The notes under the pieces were generated by a model, which did no database searches, had not been told where the DNA came from, and saw only the letters and a program-made list of their open reading frames with translations. A stretch of DNA of 10,576 nucleotides from assembly GCA_052386635.1 (NCBI GenBank), contig JBQTJY010000111.1, positions 1-10,576 of the forward strand. Direction: 5' to 3'. Positions 1 to 6,054 of the stretch are shown here, in pieces. This DNA comes from VHBM01 sp052386635 (GTDB lineage Archaea; Thermoproteota; Nitrososphaeria; Nitrososphaerales; Nitrosopumilaceae). Position 1 is the stretch's first letter. Each line of letters opens with the position of its first letter. Made by a program: the position numbers and the translations under genes.

Positions 1-200
1 AACCAGTTGAAGGCTGGAAAAGAGGTAAGGCATTTGTCTTTTATCCTGAAAGATGCATCTCAGACGGAGCATGCATTGGAGTTTGTCCAACAAAATCCAT
101 CTTTTGGATGAGACCAATGAATTACACAGCAGGTCAACCAGTACCACTTCACAAAAACGGAGTATTCGTAAAAGGCTGGGCAGAAGACGCCGGACTGTAA
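1..200 (+). CDS. ferredoxin-like Fe-S protein, C-terminal part (5' end outside the window)
   Basis: An open frame enters the window and stops at TAA 198-200. No start is visible, so this is the 3' end of a longer gene. The readable tail is about 65 residues. It contains CISDGACIGVCPTKSI (Cys codons at 54, 72 and 84), a ferredoxin Fe-S binding motif in which the usual second Cys is Asp (codon 63). The same Cys-to-Asp exchange is known in ferredoxins of Pyrococcus furiosus and of Sulfolobus (zinc-containing ferredoxins), where Asp ligates the cluster or the site carries a 3Fe-4S cluster. A tail ending in GWAEDAGL follows, with no second CxxCxxC motif before the stop, so any second cluster must lie upstream. 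The likely role is electron transfer in the cytoplasm. The fold call is fairly safe; the exact protein and its partner are unknown. Confidence 0.7.
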   Translation, partial: PVEGWKRGKAFVFYPERCISDGACIGVCPTKSIFWMRPMNYTAGQPVPLHKNGVFVKGWAEDAGL

Positions 201-202
201 AA

Positions 203-236
203 CCGGTTTCTTTTCGAATTTTTTCTTATTTTTCAA
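203..236 (+). terminator. T-rich terminator region after the ferredoxin-like gene
   Basis: Just after the TAA stop there is a GC-containing palindrome (AAACCGGTTT, 200-209) followed by T-rich runs from 207 to 233. Archaeal transcription typically ends on such T tracts. The run reaches the stop codon of the convergent tgtA gene, so the two 3' ends are only about 32 bases apart. Confidence 0.45.
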
Positions 237-1741
237 TAAAGATTTTTAATTTTAATTCTACTAGGAAGTGATTTTACAAAAAATTGAAGAAACTTGTCAC
301 TTTTGTTGCACTGAATTGCTGTGAACTTGTTTTTTGCAAAAAACACATTCCACGTTTTTTCAAAAATAGGAAAATCTTCTGGTCTAAATTCTGTTCTTGT
401 CATTACATAATGTGAAGCTGGGTAAATATCTGAAATTTCAAATGGAATCATTCCAAGAAAAGGATTGTAATAACAAAACTGAACAGAATCAGGATCAAAT
501 TTCTTTTTTAGTATAGAGTATTCACGTGATAGATAAGCTGGCTTTATAGTTGGCTCAGATGTAATGACCAAGGTTTTTTTCTTTGTTTTAAATTTGCGGA
601 CAATATCATGATAAGAAATAACTTCTGGCCTAAACTGGTCCTCTCTTGCAAATAGAAATACTGCTTTATTTTTAAACCGAGGCGTAGTTTTAGTAAAAAA
701 TGCAGAATTATTCGTAAAAACTTTCCCGCATTCAAAAAGTCTTGGATGCGCCCGGATTTTTTTATTAATATACTCCCACAACCTGCCGTCAAAGATAGCC
801 TCTTTGACTCTTTCTACTTCTGATTTTATAGCATAGAGATTATGAAGCGCGATTTTATCTATTTGCTGTTCTTTTTTCATAGAAATAAGCTCTTTTGGGG
901 TAAATTTTGAACAAACCTCGCAGGTACAAGAAAAGTACGATATTTTGGATATGTGCGTAGTCTTATCTTCTGATATGTATCTGCCTTCTCTTGCATATAG
1001 TATGTAGGATGCTGAATCAAAGGTATCACATCCTAATGCTATTGCAAGCGGAATTGTAAGTGGATGGCCTGCTCCAAACAAATGCAATGGCAATGAAAGT
1101 GGCATACTTTTTTTTGCAGTAATTATCATATCTGCAAGCAATCTGTAATTGTATGATTCCATAAACTCCACTGGACTTCCAAGCGCCAGCATCTCAAATC
1201 CATAGCCAACAAGTGCTGTTGTAGATTTTTTTACAAGCTCAAAATGTTCACTACCTTGAATTGGCCCAACCCAAATTTGTCCGTCATTGGATCTTTGTTC
1301 AATTGTTTTTTTTGCTGCCTTTAATGTCTGCTCAACAAAAGATCTTGCTTTCTTTTTTTGTAGACCAAATCCTGTTGGTTTGTCCAAAGGTATTGCAATA
1401 TCCGAACCAATCCTAGTTTCAAAATCGGCAATATCAATTGGAGATGCATCAACATCTCCATACTCTAACACTTGGTATCCGCCAGAATCAGTCATTATTG
1501 CACCATCAAATTTTATTATGTCATGGATTCCACGTCTTGTTGCATCCTCACCATAATGGTTTTTTGCGATAAAGGCGTTAGTAATTACAAGATCAAAACC
1601 AATTTCACGTATCTTTGATGTATCTATTGACTGTCTCACAGGATGTATTACAGGAACATAAGCAGGTGTTTCAATTTTGCCATGATTTGTATGTAATACT
1701 CCAATTCTTCCGGCAAGATCACTTTTTATAATCTCAAACAA
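233..1741 (-). CDS. tgtA: archaeosine tRNA-guanine transglycosylase (preQ0 insertion at G15), form without a PUA domain
   Basis: TgtA swaps guanine 15 in the D-loop of archaeal tRNAs for preQ0, the first tRNA-bound step to archaeosine. The TIM-barrel half is clear: MTDSGGYQ (residues 83-90) carries catalytic Asp85, and GCDTFDSASYILYAR (237-251) carries the likely nucleophile Asp242. A zinc site is formed by CTCEVC (Cys272, Cys274, Cys277) and His300. After about residue 340 a C-terminal part follows with a segment of the archaeal TGT C2 type (PFEISDIYPASHY, 433-445). The protein stops at 502 residues; Pyrococcus TGT is about 580 residues and ends in an RNA-binding PUA domain, so that domain seems to be absent. 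The start is TTG at 1741, since no ATG fits between it and the upstream kinase stop (gap 14 bases). It is probably co-transcribed with that kinase. Confidence 0.95.
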   Translation of the reverse strand: MFEIIKSDLAGRIGVLHTNHGKIETPAYVPVIHPVRQSIDTSKIREIGFDLVITNAFIAKNHYGEDATRRGIHDIIKFDGAIMTDSGGYQVLEYGDVDASPIDIADFETRIGSDIAIPLDKPTGFGLQKKKARSFVEQTLKAAKKTIEQRSNDGQIWVGPIQGSEHFELVKKSTTALVGYGFEMLALGSPVEFMESYNYRLLADMIITAKKSMPLSLPLHLFGAGHPLTIPLAIALGCDTFDSASYILYAREGRYISEDKTTHISKISYFSCTCEVCSKFTPKELISMKKEQQIDKIALHNLYAIKSEVERVKEAIFDGRLWEYINKKIRAHPRLFECGKVFTNNSAFFTKTTPRFKNKAVFLFAREDQFRPEVISYHDIVRKFKTKKKTLVITSEPTIKPAYLSREYSILKKKFDPDSVQFCYYNPFLGMIPFEISDIYPASHYVMTRTEFRPEDFPIFEKTWNVFFAKNKFTAIQCNKSDKFLQFFVKSLPSRIKIKNLY

Positions 1742-1755
1742 AAATAGTGCGCCTT

Positions 1756-2307
1756 CTAATACGTAAAGAATTTTTTTAAATCGTTTTTGTGTACAACTAG
1801 AGTTAGCCAGTCAACTTTATCTTGTTTAAAATTATTTTCAAAAATTGATTGTATTTTTTTTACAATCATAGCAAGTGATTTTTTTGTAGTATCAATTTGG
1901 TATACCTTGTTTATGCCAAATTTTTTAATTGAATCATAAGCTATAACGCCCAAAATTTCACTATCCAAGTTTTCTATCACTTTCTGGCGAGTATATTTTC
2001 TTTCTTTATATACTGAAATAAGGCTGTACGGATTTTTTCTTAATACTACTACAGCCTTAATTTGAGATTTTGTTAGAACATAAGGTGCTAAGTGGCCTAC
2101 AACAAGTGAGTTCTTTGTTATTATTTTTTTTATAACGCTTTTCACTTTTTTAGTATCTATGTCTGCAGTGCCAGAAGTTTTTTTAATATTCATTGACTTG
2201 AGTGCAATTTTATTAATATCTAAAATTTCATAATTGAGTTTTTTTGCTACTAGTTTTGATATTGTGTGTTTTCCAACCCCTGGATTACCTGTTATTACTA
2301 GAGACAT
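1756..2307 (-). CDS. adenylate kinase-like NTPase of the Fap7/AK6 (hCINAP) type
   Basis: This is a 183-residue P-loop kinase. The Walker A loop is GNPGVGKHT (residues 7-15). VVGHLAPY (69-76) and VVVLRKNP (86-93) match the NMP-binding and core strands of the family. The RKYTRQKVIENLDSEILG segment (103-120) is the typical LID region of Fap7/AK6 proteins rather than of bacterial Adk. Family members interconvert adenine nucleotides; eukaryotic and archaeal Fap7 act with ribosomal protein uS11 in small-subunit maturation. About 25 residues after position 157 extend beyond the core. The ATG start at 2307 is preceded by a TATA-like box near 2331-2338. tgtA follows after 14 bases, so the two are likely an operon. 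Its physiological substrate cannot be told from sequence. Confidence 0.88.
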   Translation of the reverse strand: MSLVITGNPGVGKHTISKLVAKKLNYEILDINKIALKSMNIKKTSGTADIDTKKVKSVIKKIITKNSLVVGHLAPYVLTKSQIKAVVVLRKNPYSLISVYKERKYTRQKVIENLDSEILGVIAYDSIKKFGINKVYQIDTTKKSLAMIVKKIQSIFENNFKQDKVDWLTLVVHKNDLKKFFTY

Positions 2308-2330
2308 AAAATAACAACAAGCAAAGCAGA

Positions 2331-2338
2331 TTAAACAA
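2331..2338 (-). promoter_or_regulatory. candidate TATA box for the Fap7-type kinase/tgtA operon
   Basis: Read on the minus strand this is TTGTTTAA, centred about 27 bases before the ATG at 2307. That fits an archaeal TATA box driving a leaderless or nearly leaderless transcript. The match to consensus is moderate. Confidence 0.4.
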
Positions 2339-2347
2339 TTTCTGCAA

Positions 2348-2357
2348 TACTAATAAG
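2348..2357 (+). promoter_or_regulatory. candidate TATA box for the YchF-like GTPase/kae1 operon
   Basis: The AT-rich TACTAATAAG lies about 26 bases before the ATG at 2379, the spacing expected for a leaderless archaeal mRNA. With the minus-strand box at 2331-2338 it makes the 71-base gap a compact divergent promoter region. The box is weak, so the call rests mainly on position. Confidence 0.35.
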
Positions 2358-2378
2358 TACAAATCAGATTAGCTCGTC

Positions 2379-3566
2379 ATGCAAATCGGTCTTTTAGGCA
2401 AGACAAATGTTGGCAAGTCAACCTTTTTTTCTGCAGCAACAGAAACCATGGTTCAAATTGGAAATTATCCATTTACTACAATAGAACCAAATGTTGGAAT
2501 TGCTTATGTACATACAGCTTGTGCCTGTAAATTTTTTGGCATTTTGCATAAAAATCCACTATGTATGCAAGGAATTCGTTTTATTCCAGTAAAGCTAGTC
2601 GATATTGCAGGCCTAGTTCCAGGTGCACATGAAGGAAAAGGACTAGGAAATCAATTCTTAGATGACTCAAGACAGGCTGAAGTATTAATTCATGTAGTAG
2701 ATGTTTCAGGCTCAACAGATATTCAAGGTCAGCCAGTTCCTGTAGGAACTCATGATCCACTTGAAGACATTGAATTTGTTGAAAACGAGTTTGATCACTG
2801 GTTTAAACAAATTTTAGAACGAGAATGGCAAAAATTAACAAAGGAAATAGAGCAAAAAACTACAAAACTTGTTGATGGTATTGCAAAACGCTTTAGTGGT
2901 TTAGGCGTTAAAGACTATGAAATTAGTACTGTACTGCAAAATTTGGATTTGTTGAGTAAAAAAACATCAGACTGGAATGCCTTAGATCTTGATAATTTTG
3001 TTAAAGCGCTCCGAAAAAAAACAAAGCCTATGCTGATTGCTGCAAACAAGGCAGATCTCTGTAAAGATTTATCCATTTTAGACAAAATAAAAGAAAAAAC
3101 TGTGGCATGTAGTGCAGAAGCAGAACTACTTTTAAAAAAAGCAACAAAAGCGGGATTGATCACTTACATGCCTGGAGATAACACATTTGTAAAAAATGAA
3201 AATATCAAGATCACAGATGAACAACAAAAAGCACTGGATGTTGTGAAAACTATTTTAGAAAAAATAAAATCAACTGGTATTCAAAGCATACTAAATACTG
3301 TTGTATTTGAAATTTTAAAACAAATAGTTGTTTATCCTGTAGAAGACGAAACAAAGCTATCAAACAAAAACGGCGAAATTCTTCCTGATGCAAAGCTGTT
3401 ACCTATAAACTCGACTACAAAAGACCTTGCAAGCTCAATCCATAAAGATCTTGAAAAAGGGTTTTTGTATGCAATTGATGTCAAAACAAAGCAACGAATC
3501 GGCTCAGATCATACGCTAAAAAATGGCGATGTAATAAAAATAGTGTCAAGCTTGAGTAGAGGATAG
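2379..3566 (+). CDS. YchF/Obg-family GTPase with C-terminal TGS domain
   Basis: This is a 395-residue translation-associated GTPase of the archaeal YchF-like group. G1 is GKTNVGKS (residues 7-14), the switch I threonines lie in NYPFTTIEP (29-37), and G3 is DIAGLVPGAHEGKGLG (75-90). G4 is NKAD (223-226) and the G5-like site is SAEAE (245-249). The insertion around 48-62 contains Cys48, Cys50 and Cys62, close to a Cys-rich stretch seen in archaeal members. The TGS domain covers about 315-393. Bacterial YchF and human OLA1 have a non-canonical G4 and prefer ATP; the canonical NKxD here predicts GTP. YchF-family proteins bind ribosomes, but this group's role is poorly defined. kae1 follows after one base, so the two genes are almost certainly co-transcribed. 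Confidence 0.9.
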   Translation: MQIGLLGKTNVGKSTFFSAATETMVQIGNYPFTTIEPNVGIAYVHTACACKFFGILHKNPLCMQGIRFIPVKLVDIAGLVPGAHEGKGLGNQFLDDSRQAEVLIHVVDVSGSTDIQGQPVPVGTHDPLEDIEFVENEFDHWFKQILEREWQKLTKEIEQKTTKLVDGIAKRFSGLGVKDYEISTVLQNLDLLSKKTSDWNALDLDNFVKALRKKTKPMLIAANKADLCKDLSILDKIKEKTVACSAEAELLLKKATKAGLITYMPGDNTFVKNENIKITDEQQKALDVVKTILEKIKSTGIQSILNTVVFEILKQIVVYPVEDETKLSNKNGEILPDAKLLPINSTTKDLASSIHKDLEKGFLYAIDVKTKQRIGSDHTLKNGDVIKIVSSLSRG

Positions 3567-3567
3567 T

Positions 3568-4539
3568 ATGCTGTGTTTGGGAATTGAGAGCACTGCTCAT
3601 ACATTTGCTTGTGCAGTGGTAGAAAAAAATGGAAAAATACGTTCTGATGTAAGAAAAATTTACAGGCCTCCAGAAGGTGAAGGCATTCATCCTCGAGAAG
3701 CGTCAAGGCATCACATAGAAAGTTCTGCAAACGTGCTTGCAGATTGTCTTCAAAAAGCTAGCATCAAGATAAATGATTTAGATATTATTGCATATGCTGC
3801 AGGACCTGGGCTAGGACCATGCCTTAGAGTTGGGGCTGTTGTGGCTCGTTCTCTATCATCATATTATAAAATATCACTCTATCCAGTGCATCACGCAATA
3901 GGACATATTGATCTTGGAAAGTTGTTGACAGGAGCAAAAGATCCACTTGTGTTACTTGTTTCAGGTGGTCATACAATGCTTCTTGCATTTATGAAAGGAA
4001 AATGGAGAGTATTTGGAGAAACACTGGATATCACCTTAGGTCAGCTCTTGGATCAATTTGGAAGATCAATCGGCTTTGCATCTCCATGTGGAAAAAACAT
4101 CGAAGAACTTGCAGCAAAAACTAGTACCTATATTCAATTACCTTATGTTGTCAAAGGAAACGACGTTTCATTTTCAGGCCTTTTATCTGCAACAAAGTCT
4201 ATCTCATCACAAAAAGAAAAAGCATGTTTTTCCTTACAGGAAACTGCATTTGCAATGATTAGTGAGGCAACTGAACGTGCACTTTCATTTACAAAGAAAA
4301 AAGAACTTATGATAGTTGGAGGTGTTGCAGCAAACAAGCGCTTGTCAGATATGCTAAAAAGCATATGCAAAAGACAAAACTGTAAATTTTATGTTGTACC
4401 GCAACAGTTTGCTGGAGATTGCGGCCCACAGATAGCATGGACAGGTCTTTTGGAAGCAACCAGAAAAAAAGGATCAACACTTGAAAACGCATTTGTTAGA
4501 CAATCATGGAGACTAGATACTGTAAATATCAATTATTGA
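3568..4539 (+). CDS. kae1: KEOPS subunit Kae1, tRNA N6-threonylcarbamoyladenosine transferase
   Basis: Kae1 is the catalytic subunit of KEOPS. It moves the threonylcarbamoyl group from TC-AMP to A37 of ANN-decoding tRNAs (t6A). The protein has 323 residues, normal for stand-alone archaeal Kae1. Visible signatures are GIESTAHT (5-12), HPREASRHH (41-49), the metal-binding HAIGH (His109 and His113), VSGGHT (131-136), DITLGQLLDQFGR (154-166) and GGVAAN (251-256). The third metal ligand is Asp284 in FAGDCGPQIA; most relatives have DNGAMIA at this spot, so Asn is replaced by Cys and Ala-Met by Pro-Gln. There is no Bud32 domain at the C-terminus, unlike the fused archaeal form. Bud32 is encoded 360 bases downstream. 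The last 7 bases overlap the convergent gene's 3' end. Confidence 0.96.
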   Translation: MLCLGIESTAHTFACAVVEKNGKIRSDVRKIYRPPEGEGIHPREASRHHIESSANVLADCLQKASIKINDLDIIAYAAGPGLGPCLRVGAVVARSLSSYYKISLYPVHHAIGHIDLGKLLTGAKDPLVLLVSGGHTMLLAFMKGKWRVFGETLDITLGQLLDQFGRSIGFASPCGKNIEELAAKTSTYIQLPYVVKGNDVSFSGLLSATKSISSQKEKACFSLQETAFAMISEATERALSFTKKKELMIVGGVAANKRLSDMLKSICKRQNCKFYVVPQQFAGDCGPQIAWTGLLEATRKKGSTLENAFVRQSWRLDTVNINY

Positions 4540-4859
4540 TTCTTGTATTGCTCTAATGTCTCTTGTAGTGTTTCAAGCCAGCTTCCATTGCTAAAAACAC
4601 CAAACTTGTAGGATTCTTCGCCTTCTTTTGTTTTCACTTTGATGCAGACTTTTTTTATGAATCTGCCTTCTTTCCATACCTCAGCAACATCACCAAGTGG
4701 TGCATCCAATACAGTTTCGCCAATTTTTTTTGAAAAATCGGCTATTCTTCCTCTAGTTTTGTCAAATGCTATTCTTTTGTTGGTTAAAGTGAGAATGCCA
4801 GAACCTAACGTATCTTCATTACAGTCTTCTTGGCGTATTTTTTTTTCAGAATCATCCAT
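4533..4859 (-). CDS. small protein with a PH/GRAM-like domain, function unknown
   Basis: This is a 108-residue soluble protein with no signal peptide or membrane segment. The stretch GILTLTNKRIAF (21-32) followed by LDAPLGDVAEVWKEGRF (51-67), a charged strand pair, YKFGVFSN (84-91) and a C-terminal helix WLETLQETLEQYK (94-106) has the strand pattern of PH-like/GRAM domains. Those often begin with a 'G.L.LTNKRI.F' strand. This is a fold guess from pattern only. In other organisms such domains bind lipids or proteins; nothing here shows a ligand. The gene sits opposite to and between kae1 and bud32, overlapping the kae1 end by 7 bases and leaving a 39-base divergent gap to bud32. The ATG start at 4859 has a TTATAA about 31 bases upstream. 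Confidence 0.75.
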   Translation of the reverse strand: MDDSEKKIRQEDCNEDTLGSGILTLTNKRIAFDKTRGRIADFSKKIGETVLDAPLGDVAEVWKEGRFIKKVCIKVKTKEGEESYKFGVFSNGSWLETLQETLEQYKNQ

Positions 4860-4865
4860 AATTAG

Positions 4866-4873
4866 CTTTTAAT
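4866..4873 (+). promoter_or_regulatory. candidate TATA box for bud32-rdgB
   Basis: CTTTTAAT lies about 29 bases before the bud32 ATG at 4899. It would drive a leaderless bud32-rdgB transcript. It interleaves with the box of the divergent PH-like gene. Confidence 0.4.
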
Positions 4874-4887
4874 CTGTACCTGTTAGG

Positions 4888-4893
4888 TTATAA
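4888..4893 (-). promoter_or_regulatory. candidate TATA box for the PH-like gene
   Basis: The palindromic TTATAA is centred about 31 bases upstream of the ATG at 4859. It is too close to the bud32 ATG (6-11 bases) to serve that gene. Next to it a short inverted repeat, ACCT-GTT-AGGT (4878-4888), could be an operator, but that is a guess. Confidence 0.4.
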
Positions 4894-4898
4894 TTTTA

Positions 4899-5519
4899 AT
4901 GAAACTAATAAAAAAAGGAGCTGAAGGAGACCTATATCTAACCACTTGGAACAAACAAAAGTCAATACTAAAAATTAGAAAGAAAAAAGCATATCGAAAT
5001 CCACTACTTGATGAAAAAATAAGAAGGCAAAGAACCATCAGGGAAGCACAAATAATAGCTGAGGCAAAATCCTTTGGAATAGACACTCCCTTGATTTATC
5101 GTGTTGATATTAAGAACTGCTCTATAATGATGCAACATATTGAGGGAACCTTGGTTCGCGACTTGCCAGATTCAAAACTAGTATGCTGTTGTAAGAAAAT
5201 TGGATACATAGTTGGAACCTTACATAAAAACGGCATAATGCATGGTGATTTAACAACATCAAATTTTATTTTATCAAAAAACAAACTAGTTACAATTGAC
5301 TTTGGTCTTGCAAACAAAACAAGCAAAGCCGATGATCATGCAATTGATCTTAGGTTGATAAAAGAAATACTAAACAGTGCGCATGTTCACATTATGCAAA
5401 AAGCCTGGACAAGTTTTTTGTCTGGATACAAGGCAATAGTCGGGCCAACAAGACTAGCTCATGTTACAAATCTAGTTTCTGTTATAGAAAGTAGAGGACG
5501 CTATGCAACAGTCGTATGA
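4899..5519 (+). CDS. bud32: KEOPS subunit Bud32, atypical small protein kinase/ATPase
   Basis: Bud32 (PRPK family) binds Kae1 in KEOPS and supports t6A synthesis through its ATPase activity. The protein has 206 residues, typical of the stand-alone form. It opens with the short nucleotide loop KKGAEGDLY (5-13). The beta-3 lysine is probably Lys25, and RNPLLDEKIRRQRTIREAQ (33-51) holds the family signature, with Glu49 as helix C glutamate. The catalytic loop HGDLTTSN (115-122) contains Asp117 and Asn122, and IDFGLA (133-138) supplies the metal-binding Asp134. The ATG at 4899 is required, since the nucleotide loop begins at residue 5. The gene ends inside rdgB, overlapping by 17 bases. The separation from kae1 by an antisense gene is unusual given that the two are fused in many archaea. 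Confidence 0.95.
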   Translation: MKLIKKGAEGDLYLTTWNKQKSILKIRKKKAYRNPLLDEKIRRQRTIREAQIIAEAKSFGIDTPLIYRVDIKNCSIMMQHIEGTLVRDLPDSKLVCCCKKIGYIVGTLHKNGIMHGDLTTSNFILSKNKLVTIDFGLANKTSKADDHAIDLRLIKEILNSAHVHIMQKAWTSFLSGYKAIVGPTRLAHVTNLVSVIESRGRYATVV

Positions 5520-6054
5520 TGTTTTATTTGCATCATCGAATAAACACAAGTACCAAGAAGTAAGGGCAATTCTTGCCAAATTTGGAATAAAAGTTGGATT
5601 TTTTAATTGTAAATTATTGGAAATACAGAATGATTCTATAAAAAAAATTGCATCACATAAAGCAATTGATGCATTTAATCAATGCAAAAAACCAGTGATT
5701 GTGGAAGATGACGGTTTGTTTATTGATTCGCTTGGTGGATTTCCAGGACCCTTTTCATCATATGTATTTAAGACAATTGGAAATAACGGAATTTTGAAAC
5801 TTGTAAATACAAAAAGAAATGCAAATTTTCAGTCAGTGATTGCTTATTGTGATAAAAAACAAATGATCTTGTTTGATGCAAAAGTAAAAGGAAAAATTTC
5901 AAAAAAAATACATGGCAAAGGTTGGGGGTTTGATCCAATCTTTATCCCACAGGGACAAAAAATGACTTATGCCTTGTTAAAAAATAAAAATGAAATCTCA
6001 CACAGATATCTTGCTTTGCAAAAGTTTGCTAACTGGTTTGTGCGTAAGCAGTAA
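5503..6054 (+). CDS. rdgB: XTP/dITP pyrophosphatase (RdgB/HAM1 family)
   Basis: This house-cleaning enzyme hydrolyses ITP, dITP and XTP to the monophosphate and pyrophosphate, keeping deaminated purines out of RNA and DNA. The 183-residue protein has all family landmarks: FASSNKHK (9-16) for phosphate binding, VEDDGLFID (67-75) with the catalytic/metal acids Glu68, Asp69 and Asp70, GFPGPFSSY (79-87), GFDPIF (142-147), and KNEISHRYLAL (162-172) for base recognition. The ATG at 5503 lies within the last codons of bud32 in another frame (17-base overlap), which suggests translational coupling. The 3' end overlaps the convergent taw1 gene by 26 bases. Confidence 0.95.
   Translation: MQQSYDVLFASSNKHKYQEVRAILAKFGIKVGFFNCKLLEIQNDSIKKIASHKAIDAFNQCKKPVIVEDDGLFIDSLGGFPGPFSSYVFKTIGNNGILKLVNTKRNANFQSVIAYCDKKQMILFDAKVKGKISKKIHGKGWGFDPIFIPQGQKMTYALLKNKNEISHRYLALQKFANWFVRKQ

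Noticed and set aside
53..271. Plus-strand frame of 72 residues at the left edge
   Set aside because: It is very rich in Arg, Ser and Lys with no motif. It runs in another frame across the ferredoxin-like gene, which has a clear Fe-S motif, so it is a shadow.
4639..4872. Plus-strand frame of 77 residues opposite the PH-like gene
   Set aside because: It is Ser/Pro-rich and antisense to a frame with a coherent domain pattern and its own promoter-like box, so it is treated as a shadow.
6029..6054. 26-base overlap of rdgB and taw1 3' ends as a sign of frameshift or misassembly
   Set aside because: Both proteins end naturally after their conserved cores. Short convergent overlaps are common in this compact region (kae1 also overlaps its neighbour).
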